This document shows, piece after piece, positions 15,401-59,562 of a DNA stretch of 64,000 nucleotides. The stretch's first letter is position 1. Each line of letters opens with the position of its first letter. This DNA is from Aptenodytes patagonicus (taxonomy: Eukaryota > Chordata > Aves > Sphenisciformes > Spheniscidae). A program made the position numbers and the translations under genes. The stretch is taken from the NCBI RefSeq assembly GCF_965638725.1, contig NC_134959.1:12218417-12282416 (forward strand), read 5' to 3'. Under the pieces are notes generated by a model. It was given only the letters and a program-made list of their open reading frames with translations, did no database searches and was not told where the DNA came from.

Positions 15401-16323
15401 CATGCTTCTAACATTCTTCCCTGGCAAGCTTAGGCACTGAAGTGTGGTTGCCTTAGAAGTGATCTAACCTCTTATTGCTGTTAGAACAAGAAAACCTAAG
15501 AAGTTGGTTTTCCTTATTTTCAGTAAGGAATTCCACACCTACCATTCCAAACTGCTGCTGCTGGAAACAAAAGGCTAGAATATAATCAAATTGCTTCGGG
15601 CACAGCTGAGATAAGACAGAGAAGGCTGTGCCTTTCAGGTATCCCAAAAGAATGTCCTACAGTAGCTCTTGTTGTCAGAGTTGCAATCAACATGGAACCT
15701 GTCCAAGGACAGCAAAAAGACTCCCCTCCCCTTCAGAGGTTTGTGCAAGAACTATATACTTAAGCTTTGTAGCGAGGTTAGTGTATATATCGTATGGTTG
15801 TGCTAAAAGCCAGTAAATGCTAACTATAACACAACTATAACCATAACAACAAACCCTTTACGCTTTGCATGGTATACCCTTGAATCTACATGAGCAAAAT
15901 ACCAGAATCACAGCACTCTGAAGGGCCTTGTATTCAGTTAGTATGTCATTAGCACAGAAAGCTTGCTGTAGTCTGCCTTGGAAATTATCTGTACAGTAAT
16001 CTTTTGTTATCTTCAAAATTTTGACCCAGTTTGGGTGACTGATTCTTCTAATGCTTCTCTTTTTCCTACAGCATAGTAAGAGTGCAACTTATTCTGTGGG
16101 AATGCAGAAGACATACTCCTTAATCTGTTTAGCCATGGAAGAGGACAAGATTGATCAGACCAAGAAAGCCCCACTAAAACTGCCTTTTCTAAGTTGGGGA
16201 ACTAAAAATAGACAGAAGGCTGCAAGCACCCTTTGCCTTCCTTCAGCTGTGGCTGGAAGTTCTCAGATTAAGAAGAAGCTTTCTCCCTTCACACTTCTGA
16301 ATACGGAAAGTTCATTGTACTGA
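360..16323 (+). CDS. RHPN2: Rhophilin-2, 3' part of gene (13 coding exons, 5' end missing)
   Basis: Known role of the family: a scaffold that binds GTP-RhoA through an N-terminal HR1 repeat and links it to actin and vesicle traffic, with a BRO1 domain and a PDZ domain. Exons are 360-488, 4019-4094, 5133-5210, 5917-6041, 6977-7143, 9420-9607, 10921-11077, 11552-11671, 11769-11963, 12737-12813, 13591-13737, 14621-14776 and 16072-16323. They join in frame into about 621 residues. Visible residues 1 to ~36 end the HR1 domain, ~47-396 are BRO1 (with [17 protein letters not shown]) and ~451-529 are PDZ (carboxylate loop LGFGL). Human rhophilin-2 is 686 residues as I recall it, so about 64 N-terminal residues (probably exons 1-2) lie left of the window. 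There are no frameshifts or internal stops, so the gene looks intact. RHPN1 is the alternative, but the C-terminal block ([16 protein letters not shown]) and the FAAP24/CEP89 neighbourhood fit RHPN2. Confidence 0.95.
1244..1836 (-). mobile_element. Solo LTR of an avian endogenous retrovirus, antisense in RHPN2 intron
   Basis: On the plus strand it begins TGTCATGGTTTAACC and ends AACCAGCACA. The sense strand is the minus strand, by comparison with the copy at 61512. It is about 593 bp, longer than the sister copies. Flanks ATTTC (left) and GCTTC (right) agree at only three of five bases, so any 5-bp target duplication has decayed. An intact TGACGTCA and a TATA-like tttatat (minus-strand ATATAAA) are retained. 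No internal retroviral genes are present. Confidence 0.85.
1554..1576 (-). promoter_or_regulatory. LTR core promoter: CRE palindrome plus TATA box
   Basis: In the LTR sense direction (minus strand) a perfect CRE, TGACGTCA at 1569-1576, lies eight bases upstream of ATATAAA (1554-1560). Whether it is active is unknown. Confidence 0.5.
4019..4094 (+). CDS. RHPN2: RHPN2 coding exon: HR1-BRO1 linker
   Basis: Flanked by ttccatag and gtaaat. It completes a split Glu codon and then encodes 25 residues ([16 protein letters not shown]) leading into the BRO1 domain. Confidence 0.92.
5133..5210 (+). CDS. RHPN2: RHPN2 coding exon: start of BRO1 domain
   Basis: Twenty-six whole codons ([20 protein letters not shown]). 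The acceptor follows a pure T tract and the donor is gtaagt. Confidence 0.92.
5645..5730. repeat. 43-bp tandem duplication, two copies
   Basis: Copies 5645-5687 and 5688-5730 both begin aattaactctg and contain acttgccaaacagat. They differ at about five positions. It lies in an RHPN2 intron. Confidence 0.85.
5917..6041 (+). CDS. RHPN2: RHPN2 coding exon: BRO1
   Basis: Encodes [11 protein letters not shown] through [13 protein letters not shown] and the first two bases of a Trp codon. The donor is gtaagt. Confidence 0.93.
6977..7143 (+). CDS. RHPN2: RHPN2 coding exon: BRO1 core motif
   Basis: Completes the Trp codon and encodes the most conserved BRO1 segment ([20 protein letters not shown], then [10 protein letters not shown]). 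An apparently longer open frame upstream (from 6816) reads through intron and is not coding. Confidence 0.94.
9420..9607 (+). CDS. RHPN2: RHPN2 coding exon: BRO1
   Basis: Completes a split Gly codon and then encodes 62 residues ([38 protein letters not shown]). Flanked by atttcag and gtaaaa. Confidence 0.94.
10921..11077 (+). CDS. RHPN2: RHPN2 coding exon: BRO1
   Basis: Encodes [23 protein letters not shown] and KALAHYF. It ends one base into a codon, before gtaaga. Confidence 0.93.
11552..11671 (+). CDS. RHPN2: RHPN2 coding exon: BRO1
   Basis: Starts after ttatag and encodes [20 protein letters not shown] then PEGL. It ends with the first base of a Gly codon before gtaact. The intron that follows is only 97 bp. 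Confidence 0.92.
11769..11963 (+). CDS. RHPN2: RHPN2 coding exon: end of BRO1
   Basis: Encodes [30 protein letters not shown] and [17 protein letters not shown]. It ends one base into a Pro codon before gtaagt. Confidence 0.93.
12737..12813 (+). CDS. RHPN2: RHPN2 coding exon: BRO1-PDZ linker
   Basis: Twenty-five codons after a split Pro ([22 protein letters not shown]). The acceptor is ttttag and the donor gtacgt. Confidence 0.92.
13591..13737 (+). CDS. RHPN2: RHPN2 coding exon: first half of PDZ domain
   Basis: Forty-nine whole codons. It begins [12 protein letters not shown] and contains the peptide-binding loop in [13 protein letters not shown] followed by [10 protein letters not shown]. 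Confidence 0.93.
14621..14776 (+). CDS. RHPN2: RHPN2 coding exon: second half of PDZ domain
   Basis: Fifty-two whole codons. It encodes [20 protein letters not shown] (the PDZ GD-I-SV strand region) and [10 protein letters not shown]. The donor is gtatgt. Confidence 0.93.
16072..16323 (+). CDS. RHPN2: RHPN2 last coding exon and stop
   Basis: Eighty-three codons and TGA. It encodes [19 protein letters not shown], a basic KIDQTKK region, [20 protein letters not shown] and the C-terminus ending ESSLY. The acceptor is cctacag. Confidence 0.95.
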   Translation, partial: HSKSATYSVGMQKTYSLICLAMEEDKIDQTKKAPLKLPFLSWGTKNRQKAASTLCLPSAVAGSSQIKKKLSPFTLLNTESSLY

Positions 16324-18290
16324 ATCTTTTAGAAGGATCTGTTAACATGACACTTTTCTTCAAAATGTATATTAAAAAATAGTGATCAATTTTTATCTTT
16401 ATATATACACACACGTATAAATTCAGACAAATGCCATTGACTTCATTTACTGGGTATTGAGCCACTATGAAGGTCAGAGGCTGGCAAAAACTGTAAAACT
16501 TAAGTATTTGAAGGTTAGAATGAAGTGGTTTGGGAGGTATGCAATAACAAATTGTAGATGATAAAATTGCTTACGTGAGGACTGGATTCCTTTGGAGTTG
16601 CAAAATACAGTATCAAGACTAATTTTTTATAACTATGGTAGATGGGAGTTATTTATTACAAACTTGATGCTGCATGCAAAACAATAGGGGACACATTAAA
16701 GGCTGATTTTGCTGTAAAAGTTTAGAGTCAGTAATAAATCACTTAACACTAAAGAATTATCTTAACAAACCACAGGTGAGAGAAAATGTTATTCAGAGAA
16801 ACAAGCCTTGTGCTAAGGGGCAGTGTCATGTGGTTTTTATGTATAGACATTCTGTTTCTGAGAGTATGAGGTATATTCTACTGAATAGTTAATTTAATTC
16901 TGGAAGAGAATTAGAAGGCTTAGAAGTCAAAAGATCTTTTGAATTACAAAAGGCTTTTTACTCTGCTCTTTTTCTGATCTAGGTTACATTTTAAATGCCT
17001 GCTGATTCAATTTTTAAAAACAGGCTTTATTCCAAACTTGAAATTATTTAACCTACTTACCATAAGACTTGTATCTCATTAGTTCTGATAAAATTGATAG
17101 CTGTGGAACAAATCTCAAAACTGACATATTCCAGTATATTGATCAAGAGTACATAAATTGTGGTGATGCTTTAAAATATGAGGAAAAGAAGTGCTTGTGA
17201 GTCTAAGTGGCAGAATATTTATTTACTATCACACCAAGTAAAAAAACAAATAGATACAAAATCCTCCTACCCTTGGAACAATTCATGAGCAAGTATTGGC
17301 TATATATATTAAGGAGGGGGACAAAAAAACCTATGTGAGCATTTCTTTGAGATTCTTCTATTTTCTGAAATTGAAATTAATTGAAAATTGCTAACACTGT
17401 AGTGTTAGTTAACATTGCCATCTACAGAGTAGATATATGCTGTTTGATACTCAAAACTTAAAATAAGGGGAAAGTTTGCGTCTGGGTGTAAACTCTAATG
17501 TTGTCATTTATTTTTAGTTTGTTGTGTAATAGGTGTAAATATGTTGATGACACTTATTTAAGAATAAAAATCAGATGCTGCCATTTAGTAGTAGCTTTTT
17601 GATTCTGCTACAGCTTGGATGATATAGCGTAATTTACAGGTTTTCACTATTTACTGCTGGCATACCTCTTGCATGTTTCTGTAATGTTGCTTACAAAGAT
17701 CTAAGAAAATGTCTTTCTTAAAAGTTTGTATTGTATAAGCTTTTTACACACGTCCTTAATGGGTGCATAAGGCAATTTTACCCTTACTAAATAGAATATA
17801 ATTTAAAATAAAATGCAAGATGTCAGGAAACCCAATCCTCCTCTTTACAAATAACTCTTGAAAAGATTAATACTGAAAGAACAGGTTGAATTATGAATTT
17901 TGATCAAAGCTTCCCGTAATATTTTCTTTGCAGCATATATTATAATTGTATTATAATTAATACATTATAATTGATAATTAACATGTCAAAATATATTGCA
18001 ATTGATTATAATTATCCCAACCTATATTCAAAAGTGCAACGTGAATTAACCAAGATTTTGGATATTAGACACAAAGGAATAAATTTGATAACACCCTGTG
18101 AACTGAAAAAGGAACCAGAGAAGAGATTAGTGTAAAGTCAAATATGTATTCCAGTAGGACTTTCCAAAGGAACTCCAAAAAGTTATAAATCAAAGATACT
18201 ACTATAAAGCAATGTATGCTAACATTTTTAAAGCACTGTAACTCACATTTCCAGTTACTAAGATAACACCACCCACATACTAACGAAGTG
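16324..18290 (+). other. RHPN2: RHPN2 3' UTR and convergent intergenic stretch
   Basis: Non-coding sequence between the RHPN2 stop and the likely FAAP24 3' end. Plus-strand AATAAA hexamers occur at 16733, 17563, 17807 and 18078, so the 3' UTR could be 0.4 to 1.8 kb long. The one at 17563 would give about 1.25 kb. An AT-rich cluster of TTATAATT repeats lies at 17940-18013. No repeat family was recognised. Confidence 0.6.
17563..17568 (+). terminator. RHPN2: Candidate RHPN2 polyadenylation signal
   Basis: AATAAA followed by a T-rich stretch (gctttttgattctg) about 30 bases on. Competing hexamers are at 16733-16738, 17807-17812 and 18078-18083; sequence alone does not decide between them. Confidence 0.35.
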
Positions 18291-18296
18291 TTTATT
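18291..18296 (-). terminator. FAAP24: Candidate FAAP24 polyadenylation signal
   Basis: Minus-strand AATAAA about 340 bases after the FAAP24 stop; it is the first such hexamer I saw downstream on that strand. Confidence 0.4.
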
Positions 18297-18637
18297 CCTG
18301 GAAGACAAAAAGAAAGCAAGCAAGCAAATTGTTTTTCTGTTTTTTTCTGTGGATTCTGAAAGAGACAGCTTTCTCTCATTTTTTTGTACAAGACACATGC
18401 AAAACACTTTACAGCCCTCTTTCCAAGGTAATCTTCACAGCTCAATCTACATGAGCTGAACAGCTGTAAAGACGCAGCAGCAGAGTAATAGCTAGACAAT
18501 TAGTCAACACCCTCCAGTTGTCACCAGGATTATAGAAATTACCATAATATGTGATTACTAAACCCAAAATTTTATAATTCGCAAGAAACAACTAAACAAA
18601 AAGTCTTTGTTTTCCAAAACAGCACTATACACGCATG
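18297..18637 (-). other. FAAP24: FAAP24 3' UTR (inferred)
   Basis: Runs from the FAAP24 stop codon to the first minus-strand AATAAA. It lies within a 144-codon open frame on the same strand (18065-18499) that has no recognisable domain and is taken as chance. Confidence 0.45.
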
Positions 18638-18880
18638 TCAGGAACATAAAAAACTATAAATTTGTGGTGCTGCCGTTTGTCCAACTACTAGCTCAAGCTC
18701 TTTGACAGATGCATTACAAAGCCCATGGATGCTTCCAAACCGTTGCAGTAAAAGCAGAGCTTTTGTTTTCCCAACTCCTGGAATTTGTTGCACCGTCCGA
18801 AACACTGATGGCTCCGCCAGCTGAGAACACTGTTTACGAATAAAGGGGTTACTGTTGTGATCCTTACTTTGTTCACGGAC
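18638..18880 (-). CDS. FAAP24: FAAP24 last coding exon: helix-hairpin-helix domain
   Basis: Eighty codons and TGA after the acceptor tttcag. The first hairpin is IPGVGKTKA (residues 168-176) and the second is around VVGQTAAPQI (200-209). The protein ends SFLCS. Confidence 0.94.
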   Translation of the reverse strand, partial: VREQSKDHNSNPFIRKQCSQLAEPSVFRTVQQIPGVGKTKALLLLQRFGSIHGLCNASVKELELVVGQTAAPQIYSFLCS

Positions 18881-20854
18881 CTGAAACAAAACAAACCCAT
18901 AAGTGACACTGAGTGCCCTCTGCTGGAGCTCTGCTCTTGATTTTTAAAATAGTTTATTTCATCTCAAGAGTTCAATGCAATCACTAGGAAGTTTTTAAAA
19001 CAAGCTCCCTCCTTAAGTGTACGCCCTTGTTAAGGGTTTTGATGCAGATCCACAAAGTCTCACTAGGAAACCAACAGTTTCTTAATACCAACCATGAATT
19101 AAAACAATGATTTTGTCATCTTTTTGATGCAATCAGAGAAAGGATAAAGGAAAAGAGAAACAACATAAGAACACAATTTCCCCAGCCTGAGACAAAGCAA
19201 AATCTCAGGTCGATTTTGACAGCAAACTTAAGTGAGAATTGCCTAATGCTATCCAGCGGCATCTTGGTGCAAGATGACATTAAAAAAAATCCAGTATCAT
19301 ATTCTTCAACTTTTTGTTCCCAGATAAGTCCTCTTTCTGCTGAACTATACTACTGCAGTACTGTTGCAGGATATTTATTCCTTACATTCAAACAACAAAA
19401 TATATTGTGTTCCTTACGATCTCATGTATTCTTTCTGAAGTGAGTGATGATTGCGGGAAAACAGGTAATTCTCCTCATGTCTCATATTTTAATAAAAGTT
19501 TGTTCACTAACATAGAAACTTACTAGCTGAGTAATAAGTTGAGAAGCTTCTCCTTGATTTGCCACAGGAAGCAACACCATTCCAAGTTCTAGCACAACAA
19601 GCTTTTGTACTGCTAAGAAGTACTGATCACTTATTTGGCTTCTCTCCACAATTACAATTCCCCTGAGACTGCTGGCCTGTATTGAAAGGAAAAAGGAAGA
19701 AAAGACCTTGTTAATGACAAGCTGATGCAATGCAACAGAGAGCAAACTTCTGTCAAGTAAGAGCTGCCTGAAAGCAAATCAGAGGAAGAATAGAAGTTGC
19801 AGCAACAGTACTGAGGTGTAATACAACATTATTACACAGCTGTGTAATTTTTCAGTTTTCAGGTGGAAATTATCACAAAAGTTTAGCTCCATTAGAATTT
19901 AAAAATAACATAAGAATGTTTTCAGAAGCATGGAATAAACAAATACCAATTTAAAACTTCTTTTTATGTAGTACTTACATTTCTAAACCGAACCAATCTT
20001 CGTTTGAATTCATCCCCTGCAACCAAATCTGCTTCAGAAATAAATAAAATGCAAGTTCTGTTTGAAAGATGAAAATCCACAAGTCCCAAGCCATCTTCAA
20101 AGATGAGTCTAATTTTCCCTTGAGATTGTTAAAAGAAAAAATACAGTAGTTAAAAAATGCATATATACTAATAATTACTTCACAGCACAACCTTCCTAAT
20201 GTGTAAATAATCCTAGTGACTTGACAACGAACTTCATATTCTTTAAAAGCCTTTCTTCTCTTTAAGCAAAACTGGTACAAACAACCCAAAGTACAGTATG
20301 AGGCCTTTAGTAATGCCAATTAATAGCTTCTCAGTAAACTCTGGACTTGAATAAAACCATCACATGCTGTTCTGAAAGGATCATCTCAATTTAGTTTGCT
20401 GTGCCAACTGATGATAGCACAGTCCCAGTATCCATGTAGACTCAAGGGACTTCAGTGGAGGTGCATATTCACAATAGCCCTACCGCTGTGGTTCCCAAGA
20501 AGCAGATACTTCTGCTGCTTCTCTACAGTGCTCAGCAACTATGCAAATATGACAGAACTGATCACTTACTTAGATACATGATAGACAAATAGGAATTTTC
20601 AGCCTGCTAACATAGGCTGTACCACAAATATGGGACCAGTCAGGCACAGAGTAAAGCGTATTCCAGCCAATCTTAATACCAGGTGATAGAGGGGATTGCT
20701 TTGCCTGAATTGTTTTTCTTCTTCCAATTTGTTTGTGCTTACCTTGGAGCCTTTGGGCTATCTCTGACCCTCTCCACTTTTCATTTCCAATCACATGCCC
20801 ATAAGGGACAACTATAGATCCTGCTGTCACAGGAAAGTTTGCTTTCGTTGTCAT
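18638..20854 (-). CDS. FAAP24: Fanconi anemia core complex-associated protein 24, complete (4 coding exons)
   Basis: Known role: heterodimer partner of FANCM that recruits the Fanconi core complex to interstrand crosslinks and replication forks in the nucleus. Exons (minus strand) are 20743-20854, 19979-20118, 19524-19676 and 18638-18880. They join in frame to 215 residues, the length I recall for human FAAP24. Residues ~20-135 form the XPF/ERCC4-like nuclease fold, catalytically dead in the family (GHVIGNEKWRGSEIAQRLQG, IFEDGLGLVDF, LELGMVLLPVA). Residues ~155-213 form the tandem helix-hairpin-helix DNA-binding domain (QQIPGVGKTKALLLLQRFGS, ELVVGQTAAPQIYSFL). The chosen start is the first ATG of the exon, after an acceptor (tttctag) that implies an upstream non-coding exon. 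It is convergent with RHPN2 and divergent from CEP89. No defects were seen. Confidence 0.95.
19524..19676 (-). CDS. FAAP24: FAAP24 coding exon 3
   Basis: Fifty-one whole codons between caatacag and gtaagt. It encodes SLRGIVIVERSQISDQYF and LELGMVLLPVANQGEASQ, the part of the ERCC4-like fold that holds the degenerate ERKxxxD position. Confidence 0.93.
19979..20118 (-). CDS. FAAP24: FAAP24 coding exon 2
   Basis: Completes a split Gly codon, then encodes 46 residues (KIRLIFEDGLG, FHLSNRTCILFISEADLVAG, RRLVRFRN). The donor is gtaagt. A longer open frame over this exon is in the wrong frame. Confidence 0.93.
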
Positions 20855-20894
20855 CAGACCTCCTTTAAATCTTTACTTCAGTAGCAGTTACACC
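20743..20894 (-). CDS. FAAP24: FAAP24 first coding exon (with 40 bases of 5' UTR)
   Basis: Begins after the acceptor tttctag. The ATG is at 20854, so coding is 20743-20854: MTTKANF, VVPYGHVIGNEKWRGSEIAQ. The donor is gtaagc. An AAGGAGG stretch before the ATG has no meaning in eukaryotes. Confidence 0.92.
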
Positions 20895-21485
20895 CTAGAA
20901 AGAAATGTGGAAGAGATATTAACACAGTTCATAAACCTGTTCCAAACTTAATTTTATGATTAAAATTTGTAAGATGGAATACTCCGGAAGAGACGCTATC
21001 TCCTTCCCAAAGCTACCTTATAGTTATGGTTAACATATCAAAATCAGTAAGCAACTCTGTTTACTTGAGTACAGGCTGTTGGCTTGCAAATTCAACTCCC
21101 AACTTTGCCAGTCAACCTGAAAAACACCTGAATTAAGACACGCAGACAGTAAAAAAAACCCCCCACACTGCCTTCTCTATGCCTTCATCCAGTCTATGCT
21201 GGGAGAAAGTCTGCTTCAATTACAAAGCGGACTCCAGAGGCATCTCCAGCCCTCAGCTGGCAGAAGTTTCCAGGCAGATTATTAGAAGGTAGTTGCTGGG
21301 AGAGCTTATTTTCAGGTTTGCCAGCTTTATGCGGTGTTCTGACTTTAGGGGGAAACGGGAGTCTTTCGGGCTAAGGCACGATTTAAGAAGAGCTAAAGAC
21401 GAACCGGCACCACCGCAGGCACCACCGCAGGCACCACCGCCCCCTGAGCCACATGCTGCGGACCGGCCCAGAGCGAGCCCTCACC
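20895..21485 (-). other. FAAP24: FAAP24 5' intron (inferred)
   Basis: Lies between the acceptor of the first coding exon and a GC-rich donor candidate (cccccg|gtgagg on the minus strand, gt at 21484-21483). The left part is AT-rich; the right part enters the CpG island. The non-coding first exon would lie just right of 21485, but its start is not determinable here. Confidence 0.45.
21406..21441. repeat. 12-bp tandem repeat, three copies, in the CpG island
   Basis: Three units of ggcaccaccgca; the last unit ends in c. Confidence 0.9.
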
Positions 21486-21807
21486 GGGGGCCCTGCTCTG
21501 AGCGGAGCGGGGGGCGGCCGCCGGCCCACCGCTGACCTGCCCAGAAGAGGCTGAGCTCCGTCCCGGGCGCCCCGACCTCTCGGGGTCGCAGTCTCTCCTC
21601 CGGAGGCCGCACAGGACGCAGCAGAGACGAGGCGGGAAGGAGACCCCGCCACGCCCTCAGGAGAGGCGTCGCCTCAAAACTGCCAGACGAACAGCCCGCC
21701 TCAGAGTGCGCGCCTGGCTGACAGCGGCGGCCGCAAATAGAAAGCGAGAGCTCGGCCGCCCGTGAGCGAGTGAGAAAACGGGATGGGGCGGGCCTCGCCA
21801 CTGGTAG

Positions 21808-21821
21808 GTTGCTACGGCCGG
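21808..21821 (-). promoter_or_regulatory. X-box-like (RFX) site, imperfect
   Basis: On the minus strand: CCGGCC, a 2-base spacer and AGCAAC. The right half matches the RGYAAC consensus exactly; the left half matches GTNRCC at four of six positions. Confidence 0.3.
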
Positions 21822-21887
21822 AGGAGGGTGAGCAAGACGTGCGCTGATTGGGGGAGCGGAAACCCTCAGCAAATCAGCCGCACCGTT

Positions 21888-21900
21888 GTTACCAGGCGGG
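21888..21900 (-). promoter_or_regulatory. Second X-box-like (RFX) site, imperfect
   Basis: On the minus strand: CCCGCC, a 1-base spacer and GGTAAC. One half-site is perfect and the other is 4/6. It lies about 80 bases upstream of the CEP89 ATG. Confidence 0.3.
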
Positions 21901-21979
21901 TCGCGAGGGGGGAAGCGTCCGAAGCGGGGAGAAAGCAGTCGGGCGGCGGTGGCAGAGATCCGTCCCCTGGCCGGTTCCG

Positions 21980-57247
<35,268 letters not shown>

Positions 57248-59495
57248 TAGGTCAGTCACAGGCAGAAGCAATCCAACTAGATCTGACAGGTGAAAGGGGT
57301 GCAGGGAGGCGACGGCACACAGCCGCAGGCTCTTGTTTTTCATCAGAGCCTCATACGGTATATTCGAGGTATCTTTTCTCACTCAGGTTTTAGCTATGCT
57401 GAAAATGCTGAAACGCTCCTCTTAATTCCCAGCTCCAAGAAAGACTTTTTGAAGGAGGCAGTCATCCTTCTGGATGACTACTACTGTTCTTAAGACGACT
57501 TCTTAAGAAGAGTATCAATCTGAGCCTAGTCTTTGATGATTTGGGGGGGTCTATAAATCATCAAGATACACGTTAATTATTTAATAGCATTTTCTACTGA
57601 AGGCTGAACACTTTTCCCTCCGCACCCCTCAAGAGTTTTCAGAATAGTAGGAAATTAAAGGAATCTAATGAGTACACATATGATGGGTTTCCTTTTGAAT
57701 CTACCTTACTGTTCTGCTAATAAGTGACTTAGATTGGCTACATGCAGAATAAAAAGAAGAAAGATAATTTAACAGATTTAATACAACATTATGACTGTCA
57801 GTGTTGAAATATCCTTTTGATACAGAGTCCTTTAAAGGTATTTTTCCCCTCTGGTAGTGGAAAGCTTCATAGCACATTCACATTATCAGCATACAGGAAA
57901 AACTTGTTACAACTGAAGACAGGTAATTAAGCAGTCATTTTGCAAGTCATCTCTGCCATTGTGAAATAACAAAATTTAAAGACAATAGAAAAACAGGGCT
58001 TGTACCATCTGCCTTGTATCAGCACAGTTCCTCTCAATTCCTTTATACAGTGCTATTAAACAGGTGTGAGTAGCTGGGAATTGTACAAAGGACATCCCAC
58101 TAACCTCCAAAATTTGCATGAGAAAACAGTATTTTGACTATTCCACATTTCTCTGGAAATAGTTATTCAGGATTTTTAACTAATTAAGTGCCTTTCATAC
58201 CTCTGGCCTCATGTTACCATTTTTTACAGTAGAGAACAGCTAGTTAAATAAAGAGGGTTTTTTTCAGTGTAGGATAGAGCATAGTTCAAAGTCCCATAAT
58301 ATGGCTCATTCAAAATTTACCTTTCTCGCCCCAAAGTAGGTAAATGAGATTATGTAACATAGCCATGTCAAATAATTAATTACACTTTCCATACAGTGTA
58401 CTAAACCACTTTTTCCTCTTCAGTCTGAATTGACTCATTTTTCCTTCAGTAAGCACACAAAATTAATACTTGCAGCTAACGTTTTAAGAAGCAAGATCTG
58501 GACCTGGAACTACACCACAGTATTCCATTTAACAATGTGATGATGAAGAAAAACGGTTTATAGAAACAAGCACAAGATGAACCTCACAAAGAGACGTCTT
58601 GCATTTCTGTAGTCTCCTACATTAATGAACAGTGTAATTGGTGACTGCCTTTTTCTGGTGGTAGTTAAGCCTCAATATTAGAGTATAATATAATGAACAC
58701 AACTCAAAGTAAAAAATAATTTTTATGTTCATCTTTCGAGTTGTATTTTGGTTTATCTCATCAGCCACTATTTTCCTTCAGTAACTACATTAAAAAATCT
58801 AGATAAAAAATGAAATGTCACCGAGAACTCAGCTGAATTCTACACCTATGTAAGAAAGAATATATTTTCATTCTTATAAAACAGAATCAATAAAACCAAC
58901 TAACACCATGGCTGACGCTGTTCATATAAACTAGTTTCCTCATGTTCCTTTATTAACCTCAAATATTGTGGTAATATAAAGTAGTTTCCCAATACGTATG
59001 TACTCTGTTATGCCTATCTGCCAGAAATTAAACGTGTATATTGGTCAGCTTTGTGTATTTCCGGTTTTATAAGGCTTATTATTTTCTCTCTCCCTTCCCT
59101 CCACACAGTCACAGGAGTAAGGAAGGGAAAATTATTTGTAGTGTAGATGTTGCTAGTCATCTGTAGCTTAGCGACCGGAATCACCAGTGCCAGGATGGTA
59201 CCAAACATTTACATTTCTTTCCACTAGCTGTGTTTACAGAGTAAGTTTATAGTCCAGAAAACTGTCTAGCTGATAATGTTTCAATTCAAAATACCTGTAC
59301 AAACATTAAGGTAAGCGCATACAATAAATATATTGTATATTAGATTCTCTAATTTCAGTGTTTAAGTAATGAAAATCAAAGTAGCATGCCGCATTTTAAG
59401 CGGGAAAGCCAGTTTAATTTAAAATTTAGCTGAAGGTATGCTGACTATTTGCATAGCTGATTTTGTATTTTATTAAAGTTTCAATTTCTCTTTAG

Positions 59496-59562
59496 GAAGA
59501 CTTTAAAAACAAATTAAGCTATTTTAAAGGCGCTGATCACAGTCAGTCTAGTGAAGAGCACT
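59496..59562 (+). other. Exon-like segment in CEP89 intron 18
   Basis: The acceptor atttctctttag and donor gtaagtag bracket 67 bases. In its own frame it is open (EDFKNKLSYFKGADHSQSSE). Joined to exon 18 it would add six residues and then TAA, truncating the protein. It could be a cassette or poison exon, or chance. Confidence 0.25.

Larger units (their letters stand above)
4095..16071 (+). other. RHPN2 introns between the listed exons
   Basis: The introns longer than 300 bp are 4095-5132, 5211-5916 (43-bp tandem duplication), 6042-6976, 7144-9419 (adjacent A and C runs near 8369-8393), 9608-10920, 11078-11551, 11964-12736 (short AT dinucleotide tract near 12040), 12814-13590, 13738-14620 (purine-rich near 14040-14350) and 14777-16071 (short GGT run near 15000). 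No other genes, CR1 or LTR copies were recognised in them. Confidence 0.65.
18881..20742 (-). other. FAAP24 introns
   Basis: The introns are 18881-19523, 19677-19978 and 20119-20742, on the minus strand. No repeats or other genes were recognised in them. Confidence 0.65.

Noticed and set aside
18065-18499. A 144-codon minus-strand open frame, the longest in the window
   Set aside because: It lies in the FAAP24 3' UTR region, has no recognisable domain and the composition of AT-rich non-coding sequence, and is about as long as the longest chance frame expected in 64 kb.
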